Part shown: positions 44,869-63,959 of the stretch, piece after piece
How the letters are laid out: every line of letters begins with the position of its first letter
Position numbering within the stretch: the stretch's first letter is position 1
Notes under the pieces: generated by a model
What the model saw: only the letters and a program-made list of their open reading frames with translations
Database searches by the model: none
What the model was told of the DNA's origin: nothing
Translations under genes and position numbers: made by a program
DNA from: Byssochlamys sp. IMV 00236
Lineage: Eukaryota > Ascomycota > Eurotiomycetes > Eurotiales > Thermoascaceae
Reading direction: 5' to 3'
Length of the DNA: 64,000 nucleotides
Assembly (NCBI GenBank): GCA_001931875.2
Contig: MSJH02000802.1
Span: 348,498 to 412,497, forward strand

Positions 44869-47572
44869 GATCTGCGCGCTATTCCTGGAATCCCTCCGTC
44901 GTCCGTCGTCGATCTTTTTTCCTGCCCAATGCGCGCCTCGCTGTGGCTAGTGTCCCGTGGCCGTGCTAGACCGTTCTGTGAAAAGTGAAAATCATAGGGG
45001 AAAATGTGAAATATCTGAATTAGTAGTGAATTAATAATATTACCCATATTATTATTAACTTAGTTAACTACTATATTATCCGACCCGGCCAGCTGGCTGC
45101 TTGCGGCACCAGCCACATCCCTTACATGCCGACTTCCTTAGGTATCTACCGTCTAAGCGAACGACCGGGGCTTAGTGCTAACTTAGGTACTCCGTAGTCT
45201 CGTCTGTTCTGCTGTCCTAAGCGCGGCCTAATGTTTCCCCATCGGCTGGCCCGATGTCTCTCTCTCGCGCGGCTCCCCGTGCACCTTTCCCATGCATCTA
45301 GATCAGTCAACCATCGGTGAGAAAACGGAAAATGTCTAAAAAATGGAAAAAATTTTTACACTTTCTCTCTAATCCCTTTCCAGCGCGTAGATGACTCTTT
45401 TGTCTCAACTAGTCATCATCTGTAATGATAGTGTCAGAATAGTAATAATATCGACTACGACGACTCCAGGCCGCCCTTTCGTTTGGTTTGCATTGCTCAG
45501 GCAAAAAGTCTTACAGTAACTAGTACTAAGTTATGCAAGGAACAGCCACACTTTATGCGCCCAATCACGGCAGCCCCGACTCCAACCAAGGCAGCCAATC
45601 ACATTCAATATTCTCTGCCCCGAGCCACACTTTCCGAGGCTGAGGAATCTCCGTTTAAGTTACCGGATGGATTGTATGTGTATCTCCATCGTACTCTGTA
45701 ATTAACTACCTATCCGTGGCCGATGCCCTATCGATAATGTATGTAGTCTACCCCGTACTTGCCATAGACTACTTACTTACTCCAGAACGGGCTGAGTAGT
45801 GAGTCGAATCTGTCCCGCACACCGTTCACAGATTAGCTTTGCTCTGCAGCATTCTTCCCCAGCTTGGTCCACAATCCGCAGCACCGGCCACGTCGACGAC
45901 CGATGCCCCGACTAGGAAGGATATCGATTCGTGATGCACTCGTGGTCGGAGGAGCCGATGGCAAAACGTGAGTAACTAACTAACTAACTAACCGTTTGAT
46001 GCTGCTTGCATCGGCATCATGATGTCTCAAAGTGAGGCAGACACGTGAGTCAACAGGCCGGAGCCTGCCGATCGAGGGTTTTTTCCTCTTGCTTATGATA
46101 TGGTATTACTGCTGGAATCGGATACGTACCAAGACAAATACGTACCATAGTTAGTCTATTCTGATCAGCTGACTCATAGGGTGATTGGCGGGACAGATTG
46201 CCTGTGGCATTATTTTTTCTGCACGCGAACAACAGGGATCATGGAAAGGTCCAACGGCTTCTTCCGTGCCTCGTCCGACCTCGAGCCGATCTCCCGAGTC
46301 TATATGCCGACTATGAGCCGCGCATACCAGTACTTACTCTAGATACTCTAAAAAAAAAATTCAATAACGACAAATACGAGCTAAACGCGACCTGCAATCC
46401 TGCTGACTATGGTAGACGACTAACTATTCCGAGGAGATATCACACAAGAGTAAAGAAATAAAATACGAGTTTTTCGGGCCGTGCCCCCCCCCCCGGGGTT
46501 TCGGACGGGACACACACTGCACAGACAGTATGGTATATGCTATGTACTATTATTATTATTATCATTGACGGGGTGGAATTCCTGGAGATACCGCGCCATA
46601 TCGGCCCCAGGTCCGCTTGGTTGGGTTTGTTGCGATAATACCGCTCCCATCCATGGGTCGGGAGGATCTGACCCCAATGAAAAGTCAACAATAATGCCAT
46701 CCCTCTACTGTCTGCGCATGGGGACAGCTTCGATGTTAGTACGTACGGAGTAGTCTGAGGCTCATTCGACAGGGAATCAATGTGCGTAGTCGAGTCTCCT
46801 AACTTGTAGTATCTAGCCTTGTCGGTCGCAGCGGCCCAACACGCCAAAAACTTATGTGAGATTGGATCAGGATACTTTACTACTCCTCGTCGAAAACTCT
46901 ACTCCGTTTATCTAATTCTTAATTTATCGAGACAGACCCCCCATGTCTATGCAGTAGTCGGCGACCATACCGTCCATCTCACATTCACCCGCTCGTTTTG
47001 ATCACCAGTCTAGACGCTATGATTGTTGCGCAGTGCAAGAATTCGATCGCGCTATTGTAAAGATAGTTCACAAGACCGATTCTATTTCGAGAAAACTAAT
47101 AATTCGCGGTAAATTAGACTAGATAGTGAGTTAATCTGATCGACCCCAACCCCAACACGGCCCGTCCTCGGGATTCACATAAGGCTGGGGGTCCAGACTC
47201 CCTGACAGATTTCAGACCTCGGCCGATCGAGGGGCCCGTGCTAGTCGAGGTTCGCTCGGGCCGGGTCTAGAGCCTTGGGGATCGTGGCTAGATCGCTCCG
47301 GAGCCCTGGCGATCTGCTGAGAATCGGCAATCGATAACGGGAGCCAGAAATAAAAAATAAAAAAATAGGACAGGGAGTGGTCTTTTTGTTTTTTTTTTTC
47401 TGACTCTGAGTAGATAGCAGCACTGGCCTGGCCCGCAGTATGGGCCACTTTTTGTTGAGCAAAAGAGGAGAGTCTGGGGTATTCGGTCTGGGCTTTGACA
47501 CCTTTTTGCCTCCCCCATATTTTTACACTTAGTATGTACTATGTAGTAGTAGTAGTACCGAATACAGACCAA

Positions 47573-47594
47573 CTATCTATCTATCTATCTATCT
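47573..47594. repeat. CTAT tetranucleotide microsatellite
   Basis: Five perfect CTAT units followed by CTAC units, in the gene-poor region. Confidence 0.9.
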
Positions 47595-48829
47595 ACCTAC
47601 CATAGAATGTTTCTGCCTCGGAGAGTCGGTCAATCTGCTTCAGTCTGCTTCACATGTCTGACCTGTGACAACAAGCGCTGAACATCATCCCCAACACTGC
47701 TGAATGGTGGATATAGCTGACGACATAGTCGACTCAACAACGCGAAGTTCGTCGAGTGAAAATTCTTTTTTTTTTTTTCTTTCATTCAGCTATGCTAGTT
47801 AACTGTCTGAGAGGGATTTCTAGAACAATAGGGGGATGGGATGGGATGGGGCGTAACGTGTCAGCACCTTAATTGGCCGGTCGGATAGTTTAGGTACATA
47901 CTTGACGAGATCGCATTGCAGCTGTCAGATCTACCCTTCTATCACTGTTGGGTGGTGCAAAAGAAAATTTTTTCTTTTGCTCATGCAGGGGCCTGCAACG
48001 AGGTGTCGAACACCTGTACGAATAGAAACCAATGCACGACCCATGCTGGGGGAACGGCAGATCGGATATTGGATACACACCCCAGAGTCCCGAGTTAACA
48101 CAGCCACAGCCACAACCGGACCCGACTGGACGTGCAGGATCCACTTTACCATGACGGTAATTTATCTCTCGTATTTGGTATTCGGCGCAACCGGTAACAG
48201 TTGTAACACCCCCGAATAATTCATTCCCAACTCTATTTTATCGCTGATACGTGGCTTGCATATCATTCTAACCTGACTAGGAAACGGCATCAAGGGAAAA
48301 ACTCTTCCATCCGCGATCTTCCATTGTTCTGGAAGGATTCTATTTCCAGTCTTTCCATGTGCTGTCAGCATACCGGCCCACGGAGGAGATAACCAATCAC
48401 GGCTAAGAGATAAGCGAAACGGACTTCGCTCGGCGGGTCGATCGAAGTATTCTGGAAGGGCCTGCCTGCCTTCCGACGGTTTGATGCTGCTGCGCCTTCT
48501 ATCTACCCCCGGTCGCGACTCTAGACTAGTCTAGTCTACGTCGGACGACCATCTTCCTGTATCTATGTACCTAAATTCTAGAGTAGGTACTGTATTGATT
48601 GATTATACCATGCGACAACGCTAATAGAATGGAAGGAAGGGGATGAGAAAATTTTCACACCACCATTATCCATGCATCATGCACTCTTGTTCGTTATTTC
48701 GTGGTCATTAGTTAGTTTTATCATCACCGCTAGTTGATGCATGAGGGGAGTAGAATTTTCATGAAATATCCTATCCCTGTCGCTACTTAGCTGAAAGACT
48801 CGATATATCGGTCAAGCTAACTAACTAAC

Positions 48830-48919
48830 TAGTAGTATGTAATGTAGTACTATATAGTTACATACAGTACATAACTACCTACCTGGTGTAGTAGTAACTA
48901 CCTACTGTACATACTACTA
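48830..48919. repeat. Inverted repeat with 12-bp arms
   Basis: TAGTAGTATGTA at 48830-48841 pairs perfectly with TACATACTACTA at 48908-48919, with a 66-nt spacer that is itself rich in TAGT/ACTA motifs. In such low-complexity DNA this could be chance. Confidence 0.5.
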
Positions 48920-49627
48920 CGATGTATAGCAACACCAGTAATGAACAACAAAAAAATAAAAAAACCAACTATGAAGAACTTATTCAGAATACCTACCTCA
49001 TGACATTCTCAAACTCACGCCCCGATCCGCGGAGAATATTATTCATTATTAGAGAAATCGAAGAATCGTCTAACTACCCCATAAGTCTTGCCCCGTGACG
49101 GAACCTATAGTTTGGTAACTTTGGTTCGGTTACCCCGATCCTCTTCTCTCCATATGGTAGTATAGCCTACTCCAGATTCCATACCTGTGGAGTCTGGATC
49201 GATTAACTTACTCAGACTCTACCCGTCCTGGGGACGCTAGAAGCAGAATTACTCTGGTCTACGGGATACGGGATATGATCCGATATCATGGATACATACT
49301 TTAATCGTGGATACTTCTAATCCATCGGAACGAAAGGTGCATAGTTAAGTGATTAATTCCAAATTCAAATTCACGAAATTCACCCAAACGAAGAAAAAAC
49401 GTATATTTCCTCCCTAACGAAATTAAAGGTGTTTGATTTGGTTCGATCTGGACTTGTCCGTCGTTTCCGTGGACTGTATTCTACCCAGATTGAGTATAGG
49501 ATAGGATCGGGGATAAACGTCGATATATTCTAGCGATAATCGGACTTTGAAATCGGAATCGGAATCGGCTGCAGAAGTAGACGCAGTAAGAATTTAGTTA
49601 GGATCTGATCTGGGGGGGGTTTTTTTT

Positions 49628-49647
49628 NNNNNNNNNNNNNNNNNNNN
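49628..49647. other. Assembly gap, 20 N
   Basis: A fixed-size run of N between poly-T tracts (preceded by GGGGGGGG). The true content and length are unknown. Confidence 0.98.
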
Positions 49648-50370
49648 TTTTTTTAGAGAATCGCCTCCGTTTTGATCTACGGTGAAGGGGAAAAAACAGA
49701 TGGTCCAATAATTGTCTTGCAACGCCTTGCCTCCTCAAAGCGGCCCGTGTGTTCTCTACTTTCTCTTCGATCCGGATGCAAGATATAGCTGTGTACTTAG
49801 TATAGTGCTATCTGATATGTAAATTTCATCCAGAGCTGAAAGCTGAAAGCTGGAAACTGTCTCAGCGTAGATTAATCTCAGCCTCTAGGCAGGAATTAGC
49901 ATTAAGCTCAACCAGCCTAATCTAATCTAAACCGAAGAAAAAAGAAAGCGATCCACTAACTATCATACAGTACAAGCTCATCTCGTCACTGCTTTTCAGT
50001 CGTTAATAATTACCTTCTATCTGAAAACAAAAAAAAATACTAGACAAAAGGCTCATTCTTCATTTTAGCCTATTCTTATCTCAAATCACAGCCGCAACCG
50101 AATCGTAACCTAAGCTAACTAACTAACTACTAAGGGTTATCAGTTGCGCGATAGGAAGACAGAGCAAAAGGTAGGTATGTTATGTGGTTATTGACATCAA
50201 GTACTCTTCTTGGCGTTGTCACTTTCCGCTTCTCAACCAATCAGCGTCCGAGGATGGGATTGTAGATCCAGCGGAGCGAGCGTCATAGCTTGAAGTTTGA
50301 AACGAATGATGAAACCAGCACTGTCTAATAACTTACCAGACTCTACCAGTCGATGCTAGTAACTTTATCT

Positions 50371-50388
50371 AGAGAGAGAGAGAGAGAG
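50371..50388. repeat. AG dinucleotide microsatellite
   Basis: Nine AG units in tandem. Confidence 0.9.
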
Positions 50389-51523
50389 TCATGAAGCGGA
50401 GATTCAAATGGAAAAGAGTGAGACGTAAATCAATTACTACCTAGTAAGTAATTAATTACTCGAGGATGTTGAGTTGTGTTGAGAGTTGAAAGATTCAAGT
50501 TCGGATCCGTCGACTGACGTATGTTGAGTTCGATGAGCTTGAGTTAACCTAAAGCCAGAGAAGAACTGGTTCGAAACAGGACTATCTAGTGCGATGGCCC
50601 TGTTTTCTCTTTCATGCTGGCTGGATTTGAAAGGTTTTTCCCGCCTTGAACTTCAGAGCTTTCCCTTGCTGCTGGACCCGGTTTTATTGGCTTGTATAAC
50701 TAGTAGATCATAATGAGGTTTTGGAAGTTGGGGACGATATGATACTGGATGGATATGATACCATCACGTAGTGTAAGTATCATCATACACTGCGGCACGC
50801 TGGAGATGAAACATTACATACTATTAACCTATACTAGCCAGCAGGGATGGAGCTCGAAGGGTGTGGAATGCGTACGAGTAATGCAATACGAACAGCGCAC
50901 ATCATGGTGATAGCGGATGAGAATCAGCCAAGAATGATCTTTGCTGGACATTGCCAAGGTGATTACACTATTCGCGACAAACCTAGCAAGTTTCGTTTCG
51001 AGATCGTCTGGTGCCATTGGTAGGCGAATAACCCCATCGCCTGGTTCAAGTCGAAGTCTATGATAGTTACTGGAGTAGTTAGCTGGCCAGCTGACTACCT
51101 AGCTAGTTAGTAGGGATACGACCACTATCTAACTAGATACTGTAGAGCCCCAACAACGATCATGCAATGTATCGTAATTAATCGAATCGCATTACTGGAC
51201 TACTTGGTACTGACTGGTCTCAGATGTATCGAGCCTCACCTTACAACGATACGCACGAGAAGCTGCGTAGCTGCTAGCATTAGTTACTAGGTAGTAGTTC
51301 TATAGAAAGCATAGAACATTTGACCAACTCACTAGCCACAATTCACTAAGATGCGTCGGTATATTGACGGACTGGAGTTTGAACTGAACTTCAGCCTTGA
51401 GCGCAAACGCAAGGCTGTCTAGTCTATTCAAACTCTGCACGGCGCATGCAGGTCCCGCCACCATGCAAGCTGAAAGACGCCCAGCTTGGACTGTCTCTGT
51501 CTCTCAACGTGGACTATCCGATC

Positions 51524-51838
51524 TAGGGGTGGTGAATTTCAGAAATTTACTTTTAATTTCATGAAACGTTGAATTTCGCCCTTTTTTTCTCTTCCGAAAT
51601 TCAATACGCACAGACCAAGTAGTAGATTGCGCTATACCTAAAGAGGATAAATAAGCGGTAGCCTAGATTTGACCAATACATTGTGCTAATTTTGGATGTC
51701 TTGAGATATTAAGTGGGTCGGAACTACCGCACTAATTTATTAGCGTATTTCAAAATTTCAAAAAATCCCTTTTCTTTCATTTCAAGACTTTTAATTTCAT
51801 GAAATTCATGAAATTTTGAATTTCAAATACCACCCCTA
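51524..51838. mobile_element. MITE-like element with terminal inverted repeats, 315 bp
   Basis: The ends are TAGGGGTGGT at 51524 and its complement ACCACCCCTA ending at 51838, a perfect 10-bp inverted repeat that continues imperfectly (AATTTC-rich) inward. Near each end the same 18-mer ACTTTTAATTTCATGAAA occurs (51549-51566 and 51787-51804) in direct orientation. No coding capacity. TCCGATC abuts the left end and recurs four bases past the right end (51843-51849), possibly a worn target-site duplication. The AGGGGTGG-type termini recall hAT-family non-autonomous elements, which make 8-bp duplications. The family assignment is tentative. Confidence 0.6.
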
Positions 51839-52811
51839 AGATTCCGATCAGACGGTGTCCAGCGGCCTCGGCCGATCGCAGCATTGCGCGTCCTAGTCTA
51901 CTGCAGACTACGATACTAGACCGGGGTAATTATGTATGTATGGATGTATGTACATTGCAGCTGAAGAACGGGTGGTCCCTGGTCTTAGTCCAGCTTCCTT
52001 GTTGTAGTCTAAGAAAAGAAAAGAAAAGCTAGCTAACCAGTCTGATGCATGCGAGTACACACATACATAGTTCAGTTTTGCCTTCCATTCGGTGAAGACG
52101 GAGTTGAGAGAGATTACGGTACTAAGTACCGACCGGTCGGCAAAACGACCCATTGGCGAATCGCGCTGGGTGCTTTTTTGTCGAAAACATACTTACTATT
52201 TCTGTCATTATTCCTCTCGATGAAAAAGGATACGAAGAGTGAAGAAAAAACATAGACGGTGTAATCTATGGAAATATCGGAATCAGTGTAAGACTGTTAA
52301 CTATCTAGAGTGTTCGAGGAGAGCTCACTAAGTATTCCCTGTCTGCTGCCTAGTTACTGTATTGGGAGGATGTCTCCTCGTGACTTCAGAGGACAGTAAA
52401 GATCACGCCATGACTGAGTTGATGTATCACTTTAGAAAAAAAAAAGAAGAAGAGAAAAAAAAACTTGAAGTTGAATTTGAAGTCAAAGAAGCAACGGGAC
52501 GAATCCGTCCCGACGTGGGCAGTTCTCGCGCGTTGGGAACTGCCGAGAAATTATTCAGGATGAGAACAACCCAACAACATCAGCGATTTCCCTTTATGGA
52601 TGATCATGGGAGAGGATAGTAAATGGCGATGAGGATGGGAAGTCGTGATCGAATCTTGATTTTTGATTTTTGTTTTTTTTTTTTCACACCGGCTTATTTT
52701 TGGCTATTTCAGATAGGTTACGTGCGTGCAATGTTATCACGCGACCGTGAGGTGAGACCACCTGGGTGGAGTGGTACGAAGGATACAAGATCTATCTATC
52801 CAGAGACAATT

Positions 52812-52831
52812 TTACTTACTTACTTACTTAC
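52812..52831. repeat. TTAC tetranucleotide microsatellite
   Basis: Five tandem TTAC units in non-coding DNA, about 720 bp past the stop codon side of aroM. Confidence 0.9.
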
Positions 52832-53546
52832 TATACACATCTGATCCTCTTGGTCCTCGAGGGTGATTTACAGCGACCAGTTCGAGAGAACGGAGAACAA
52901 TCACTGTGGCCGAACAGAAAGCCGAATTTCCCGATCCGGAAGATATGCAGCCTCCTTGAGAGAAAAACTAGTCCACAACTTTTGGTGAAAAGATGCGAAG
53001 TTTCTCGTCTATCAGAAAAATACGGCGATTCCCCCAAACTTACAACTCCCGTTTGCATCACGCAATTGACTGGAGGTGACCGAAGTAATTTCCCTTCTCC
53101 GGTCGGAGTACACGAAATGTATCCGTTACATACGTGGGCATACAGACTCGAGTATTGAAGCTTGTACCCCATACTTACGGAATACAGAGCCAGACAGAGC
53201 CTATGATATCTCCTGAAAACGGATGCATGCAGTGCAAGCTCTGGCTATTCGAGACGAAGGATCGCTACGTTCCCAGTTGATTTACCGCTGGTTTTGCTCC
53301 GTGGCTGGACGGCGGTTAAGAAAGAGACAGCTTTTATGGTATGAGTTTCAAGAATAATAGTGTAACTCTGTAACTCTATAAGACGGTGAACTAGGAGATC
53401 CGAGAGTAGTATCTGCTTGGTATATACAAAATTCAAATAATGTAGAGATAGTAAAAGCGAATCTAACTTTTCTGTCTTTTTCTACCGTTACACGTCGATG
53501 TCTAGACTATCCGCTCCGAGTAAATATCCAAGACAAAGAAATGAGA

Positions 53547-59695
<6,149 letters not shown>

Positions 59696-61672
59696 TCAAC
59701 TAAGACGTGCAGGTGAGGTGTCCAGTTCTGCGACCTGTTTATGAGTGACTGGGATAAGAGCAAGTTCATGAGCATTCCTCTCCGACGATAACTCGGACAA
59801 GCATTGGTTAGAGGCCAATTCTGCCCTCTGGTTTGGGTTGCGAGAAATAGCACTGCATCCATTGTCGTCCTTGGGGTCGGTTGTGCCATAGCCGCCTTGC
59901 TGGCCGTGGGTTGCTCGTCTACGACGGAGAGCGAGGAACAATGCTAGGCCAGCGATTAACGCTGCACCTGCAATAGAGCCCACGACTGCTCCGGCAATGG
60001 CACCTCCACTTATGCCACTTTTTCTCTCATCCGAGCCACTACCATCCGTAACACTGGGGCCTGAGTATTGGAACAGTTTGGCAAGGGCAGATGAGCTGAA
60101 TCCGCTCGCAGGTGCAGTCACATTCGCGCTACCGTTTCCACTACCGTGGAGAGGAAGTGTCAGCATCATGCGGTCTCATCAAGAATCGATTGGCCGTTTC
60201 TTACCTGCCACCGATTACCTGATAGAGAAGAGAGGGTACTTGATACTTCGGTGCAAAAGCATTATAGACGCTGCCCCACGTTAAGGCCGTAAGGTCATAT
60301 ATTGCAACGCCCTTCGTTTCCCAGTCGCAGCCACGTAAAAGGTCGCTATCATTGGCACCACCGATGGTGATCATTTGCCTTGCTCCCACCATGTTGCAGG
60401 TATGTCCGTAGCGAGGGGAATTCCCTTGGAAGATTTTCGTCCAGGTGAAGGAAGGAAGAGACAAGATATAGATTTGATCGAACGTCTGGTCGCCATTCCG
60501 CCCACCGTAAAGATAGATATTGTGGCTGGACTTATCTGGAGCTTCCATCGCAACCAAGCAGAATTCGATTCGTGGATCCGGTATATCCCCTGACGTTTCC
60601 TGCGGATACCAGGTACCGTTTTGACGCGTGTCATCGATAGATGCGACATCGATTAGATCGACGGTCCCCATCGACAGCTATGCCACAGATATCAGTCAGC
60701 CCCTAGTTGATAGTTTACGGCGCGATCAGCACATACGTAGGTCGCTGTAGATGAATTGCTGCTCTCAGCAACACTCCGCGTCATGCCTCCAATTGCTACT
60801 ATGATCCCCTTTGGACCAGCGCCAGGTACGTAGGCTAGACCGCCCCCTATTCTTGGAGTGCGATCGAGAGACGCAGTGGAAACGTTCATGGCCGTCTGCG
60901 TGTCTGTGTCGGTGACGATGAAACCATTAAGGTAGCGTTCGAAGCCTGGTCTCAATGCCAAGTTGTTGTCGCTACCTGTGTCAATTTCACCATCAAGCCA
61001 AAAAGCCAAGCCGAGTTCTGGAGCTTCAGCATACGCTCCTGATGCTGGTCTCTCTGGAGCATTCAATGTCACATCGTACTGATCCCACGTCTTGGCCACA
61101 GTGTCATAGGACCACAGCGAATACTGGTTAGATGTCGGATATTGCCATCCGGGAAAGGTTGTATTTGCGAAATCGACTGTTCCTCCATATAGATAGATGT
61201 TGTTGTCATTGTCACTTCCGCGATACAGCGCAGCATGGCCAACTACCGGTGGAAAAGTACCGGTCTGAGGATTCGCCGTTTTGTCGACCTTAACTATCGA
61301 TATGTTTGACTTCCAGTCCCATGAAGTCGACATATCAATCTCCAGAAGGTAAGTATCTATCATTCCTTAAACATTGTCCCGTTGGTCGCTCAAGGCAAAG
61401 AGATCACGAACTGTATCCTATTGTCTGGACACCCTCCGGTGCCCCTTGGTCGTTGCTCGCGACAAAGACCTCTGTTCCACCGTCGATATATATCGTGCCA
61501 TTTTTTAAAGTCGCTGTCTCCGTTAGCGGATACCAAAATGTTATCAATAAGCAGAACACATACATTGGTGGTACAACCGTTTACAAAAGTTTGTAACGGG
61601 GTCTATTCCTGGGATATCCTCAGCTGAAGCTGCTGAAATAAAAGCGAGGACTGCTGCTAACAGAAACCACAT
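59696..61672 (-). CDS. Secreted kelch-repeat protein with one transmembrane segment, 582 aa, five exons
   Basis: Exons: 61672-61564, 61513-61412, 61356-60737, 60677-60205, 60140-59696. The introns are 50-64 bp, GT-AG and frame-consistent. The start MWFLLAAVLAFISAASA is a signal peptide; frames that start further upstream would bury it. Kelch-type blades follow, with repeated YLYGG or IxIDGG cores: GTIYIDGGTEVF, NIYLYGGTVDF, GIIVAIGGMTRS, NIYLYGGRNGDQ, QMITIGGANDSD. N-glycosylation sequons (NTT, NVS, NSS, NGS and others) agree with secretion. After the propeller there is a Ser/Gly-rich stalk and then a membrane segment (GGAIAGAVVGSIAGAALIAG followed by LALFLALRRRR) near residues 480-510, with a cytoplasmic tail of about 75 residues. 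The expected topology is propeller outside and tail inside. The ligand is unknown. This architecture is common in filamentous ascomycetes. Confidence 0.88.
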
Positions 61673-63959
61673 TTCCGCTTCACCCAGGCGACTACGGCCG
61701 TAGCAACGGAAAGGGAACAATGACATAAAGTCGAGAGACGTAGAAGATTTGCGACAAGAAAGTTGATAACAGCTGGGCCTCGACCAGACCAAGATCGATT
61801 ATTATTATTCTTCCCCACTCCGTTGCTAGCGAAGTCCTGCCCAGCAAGTATCCTCATCTCGTGTCAGGCCATGATCCAGTTCAGCCATTGGCTCAGGCCT
61901 TGAAGTGGTGAGCCCGCCGTATGCCATAGACTGATGGTGCAGAAATCATGGAGGGCGTAATTGACCATAAGCACTTGTTGGGTAGCTACTCAAGTGTGCT
62001 GTCAACATTTGGAAAGGACCAACTGCTTATTTGCGCCAATCTTCCTGCGTTGGGCAAGATAGCCCCAGTAGGAAAAGGCCGGGGGCAAACCGGTCAGTGT
62101 ACTAGCGCCCGCGCAGTGTTGGCTATTCAATAGAGCCCAGGGGGACTGCACTCACACTATGGTACAATATCATCGAAGAACAGTAAAACAGCTGAAGTTG
62201 GTGCTGACAGGAGGGGGTAGATTTGTTCCAGCTTGCTGACAAACGAACACATTCAGCTCTCGTTGCCCAGCACTATCAACGAATAGGATCATGCGGACCG
62301 GCCAACTCTTTAAGGAAATAGACCAGCGCAACATGGACGAAGATTCCAAGACCCTCCTGGATGGGTTCCAGAGCAACGCCTTCAAGCCTTCAAGTTAGCG
62401 TCGGTCTCTTACTACCATTTCTTGATAGCGTGTATGCAGGTAAGCATCATTCCAATCCATGTCGGCAACAGTGTTTTATCGAAGCGACGCTGGCTCGATT
62501 AGGCTGTATCTTGGGAGTGTTCAGAAACGGTTTGACTGTAGAAAACTTACAGTGTCTTTTCCAAAATCTAGTCTCAAGACATTCTAAGTAGCTGAAATAA
62601 GATTAGATTTCTTGCCGCCTCACATTTAGCAACAAAATGTCGATTTCTGATTAGTTGCCTAGGCGTAAGAACAGCTAGTAAAATCCACAATTTCCTCGGC
62701 CTCTGGAGGTGTCTGGGTAAAGGAGTATCATGTTTTAGTTAGACTAAAGACACAGGAAATAGAAATACATCAGGGGAAATTCTAGAGTATCTGTCGTGTT
62801 GTCCTCATCCTGACATCAGGCAGAAACTGCGGGGATTGAACTATTGCTGTGAATATTCGAATCAGTGATTCATGTCAAATATTGAATGGCACGGAAGCAA
62901 GGTCCTGACCTGAATAACTTGAATTGCTTGCTTCTAGGTCTGGGGGGGGATTTGATCCTATATGTATCTTTAGCATCCAAAGAATCTATGCTAGATCCTA
63001 GTGATCTAGTAGGTTCCATCCTATATTTAGGACCTGCTGCAAACGGATGATTGGCAGATCACCTGGCGTTTGCTTTGTGCGCCGACGAATTATCTGAATG
63101 TCTTTATCTCTGAAGAAATCAATAGATTTCTATACATTCCAGTCGGTCATATCAGTCCAGCTGCAGCCAAAATGTCTTCCTTTATGCATCCTAAGGCCAA
63201 TGGGGCTCCATGTAGCAGCAGCTTCCTGGATTTGGAATGTGCGAGCAAAATATATCCTTATCAGGGAATAGAACGATTCGGGTGAATTTGGGATAAAGAA
63301 TCGCGTATGATATATGAGATGGAACACAAGACAGCGAGTGGGTCTTATTTTCTGATCTGAACGAGGATATGTTTAACCGTGATTTTCTTAAATCGGCCGA
63401 CAAGATTATTCTGAGGAGCTAGAACTCCTACGATATAATCAGACATCTTTTGCTTGGAAAAATACCTATCTTGCCTGAGCATAAAGCTGCTAAAGTCGCG
63501 GTCGAGGATGTGATATCCAGCAAGCTCTGATCGATAGGAATTTATAAGGCACTGCATATCAATGCAAGCGCAACCCGCTACAGAGACGACGGTGCAAAAC
63601 AACCTGACTGTCAGTACTCCCCAATAAGACCACCTCAGGGTCGAGCAAAGCGCTGGCTGACTGTCGCCTTGGGGATAGCGGTGTCAGAAAGATCATCAAA
63701 ATTGATGTCCGGTGTGAGATGGTGGCTCCGTCAGCTTAACGGGGCTACAGAAGCCGTGTTGATTCTAAGAGTCGACCATAATATCCTTAAAATCACTTTG
63801 GAAAAATGGGTCAGAGATGGAAATGGGCGTCCTCACAGAGAAACTTCAATAACTGTCCAGAGAGGTGCCAACAATGCTATAAATATCGACAACGGGCCCC
63901 TTATGATTGGTTTCGAGCAAATCATTTTACGCTCCCCGACCACGCCAAAAGAGACAGAC
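61673..63959. other. Intergenic, 2.3 kb
   Basis: kelch-gene promoter and further flank. A short coding-like fragment begins at 62291 (MRTGQLFKEIDQRNMDEDSK, 36 codons, stop at about 62398) without any supporting neighbour. No RNA gene was recognised. Confidence 0.45.

Larger units (their letters stand above)
43967..53546. other. Gene-poor region, about 9.6 kb
   Basis: Between the rpn4-like gene and aroM I find no gene I can support. The DNA is TA-rich, with many TAGT/ACTA and CTAA microsatellites, homopolymer runs, a MITE-like element (51524-51838), an assembly gap and several TGASTCA cores. The longest open frames (up to about 140 codons) are low-complexity or on opposite strands of each other and lack splice or domain support. 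The first 600 bp or so are the rpn4-like promoter and leader. Confidence 0.5.

Noticed and set aside
44299..46175. Several TGASTCA cores (near 44299, 44576, 46044, 46168)
   Set aside because: They are spread through TA-rich gene-poor DNA. Only the copy at the synthetase promoter has a sensible distance to a plausible target.
46198..46461. 87-codon plus-strand frame
   Set aside because: No leader, domain or neighbour support; single isolated open frame in the gene-poor region.
46440..46847. 135-codon minus-strand frame
   Set aside because: Overlaps a poly-C tract and TATTAT repeats, has no domain or splice support, and opposes other equally weak frames.
50570..50585. GGTTCGAAAC resembling a tRNA B box
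   Set aside because: No matching A box or acceptor stem nearby and the trailing CC is missing. I found no convincing tRNA or 5S rRNA gene in the window.
52362..52619. 85-codon Lys/Glu-rich plus-strand frame
   Set aside because: Composition comes from a purine run; no similarity recognised.
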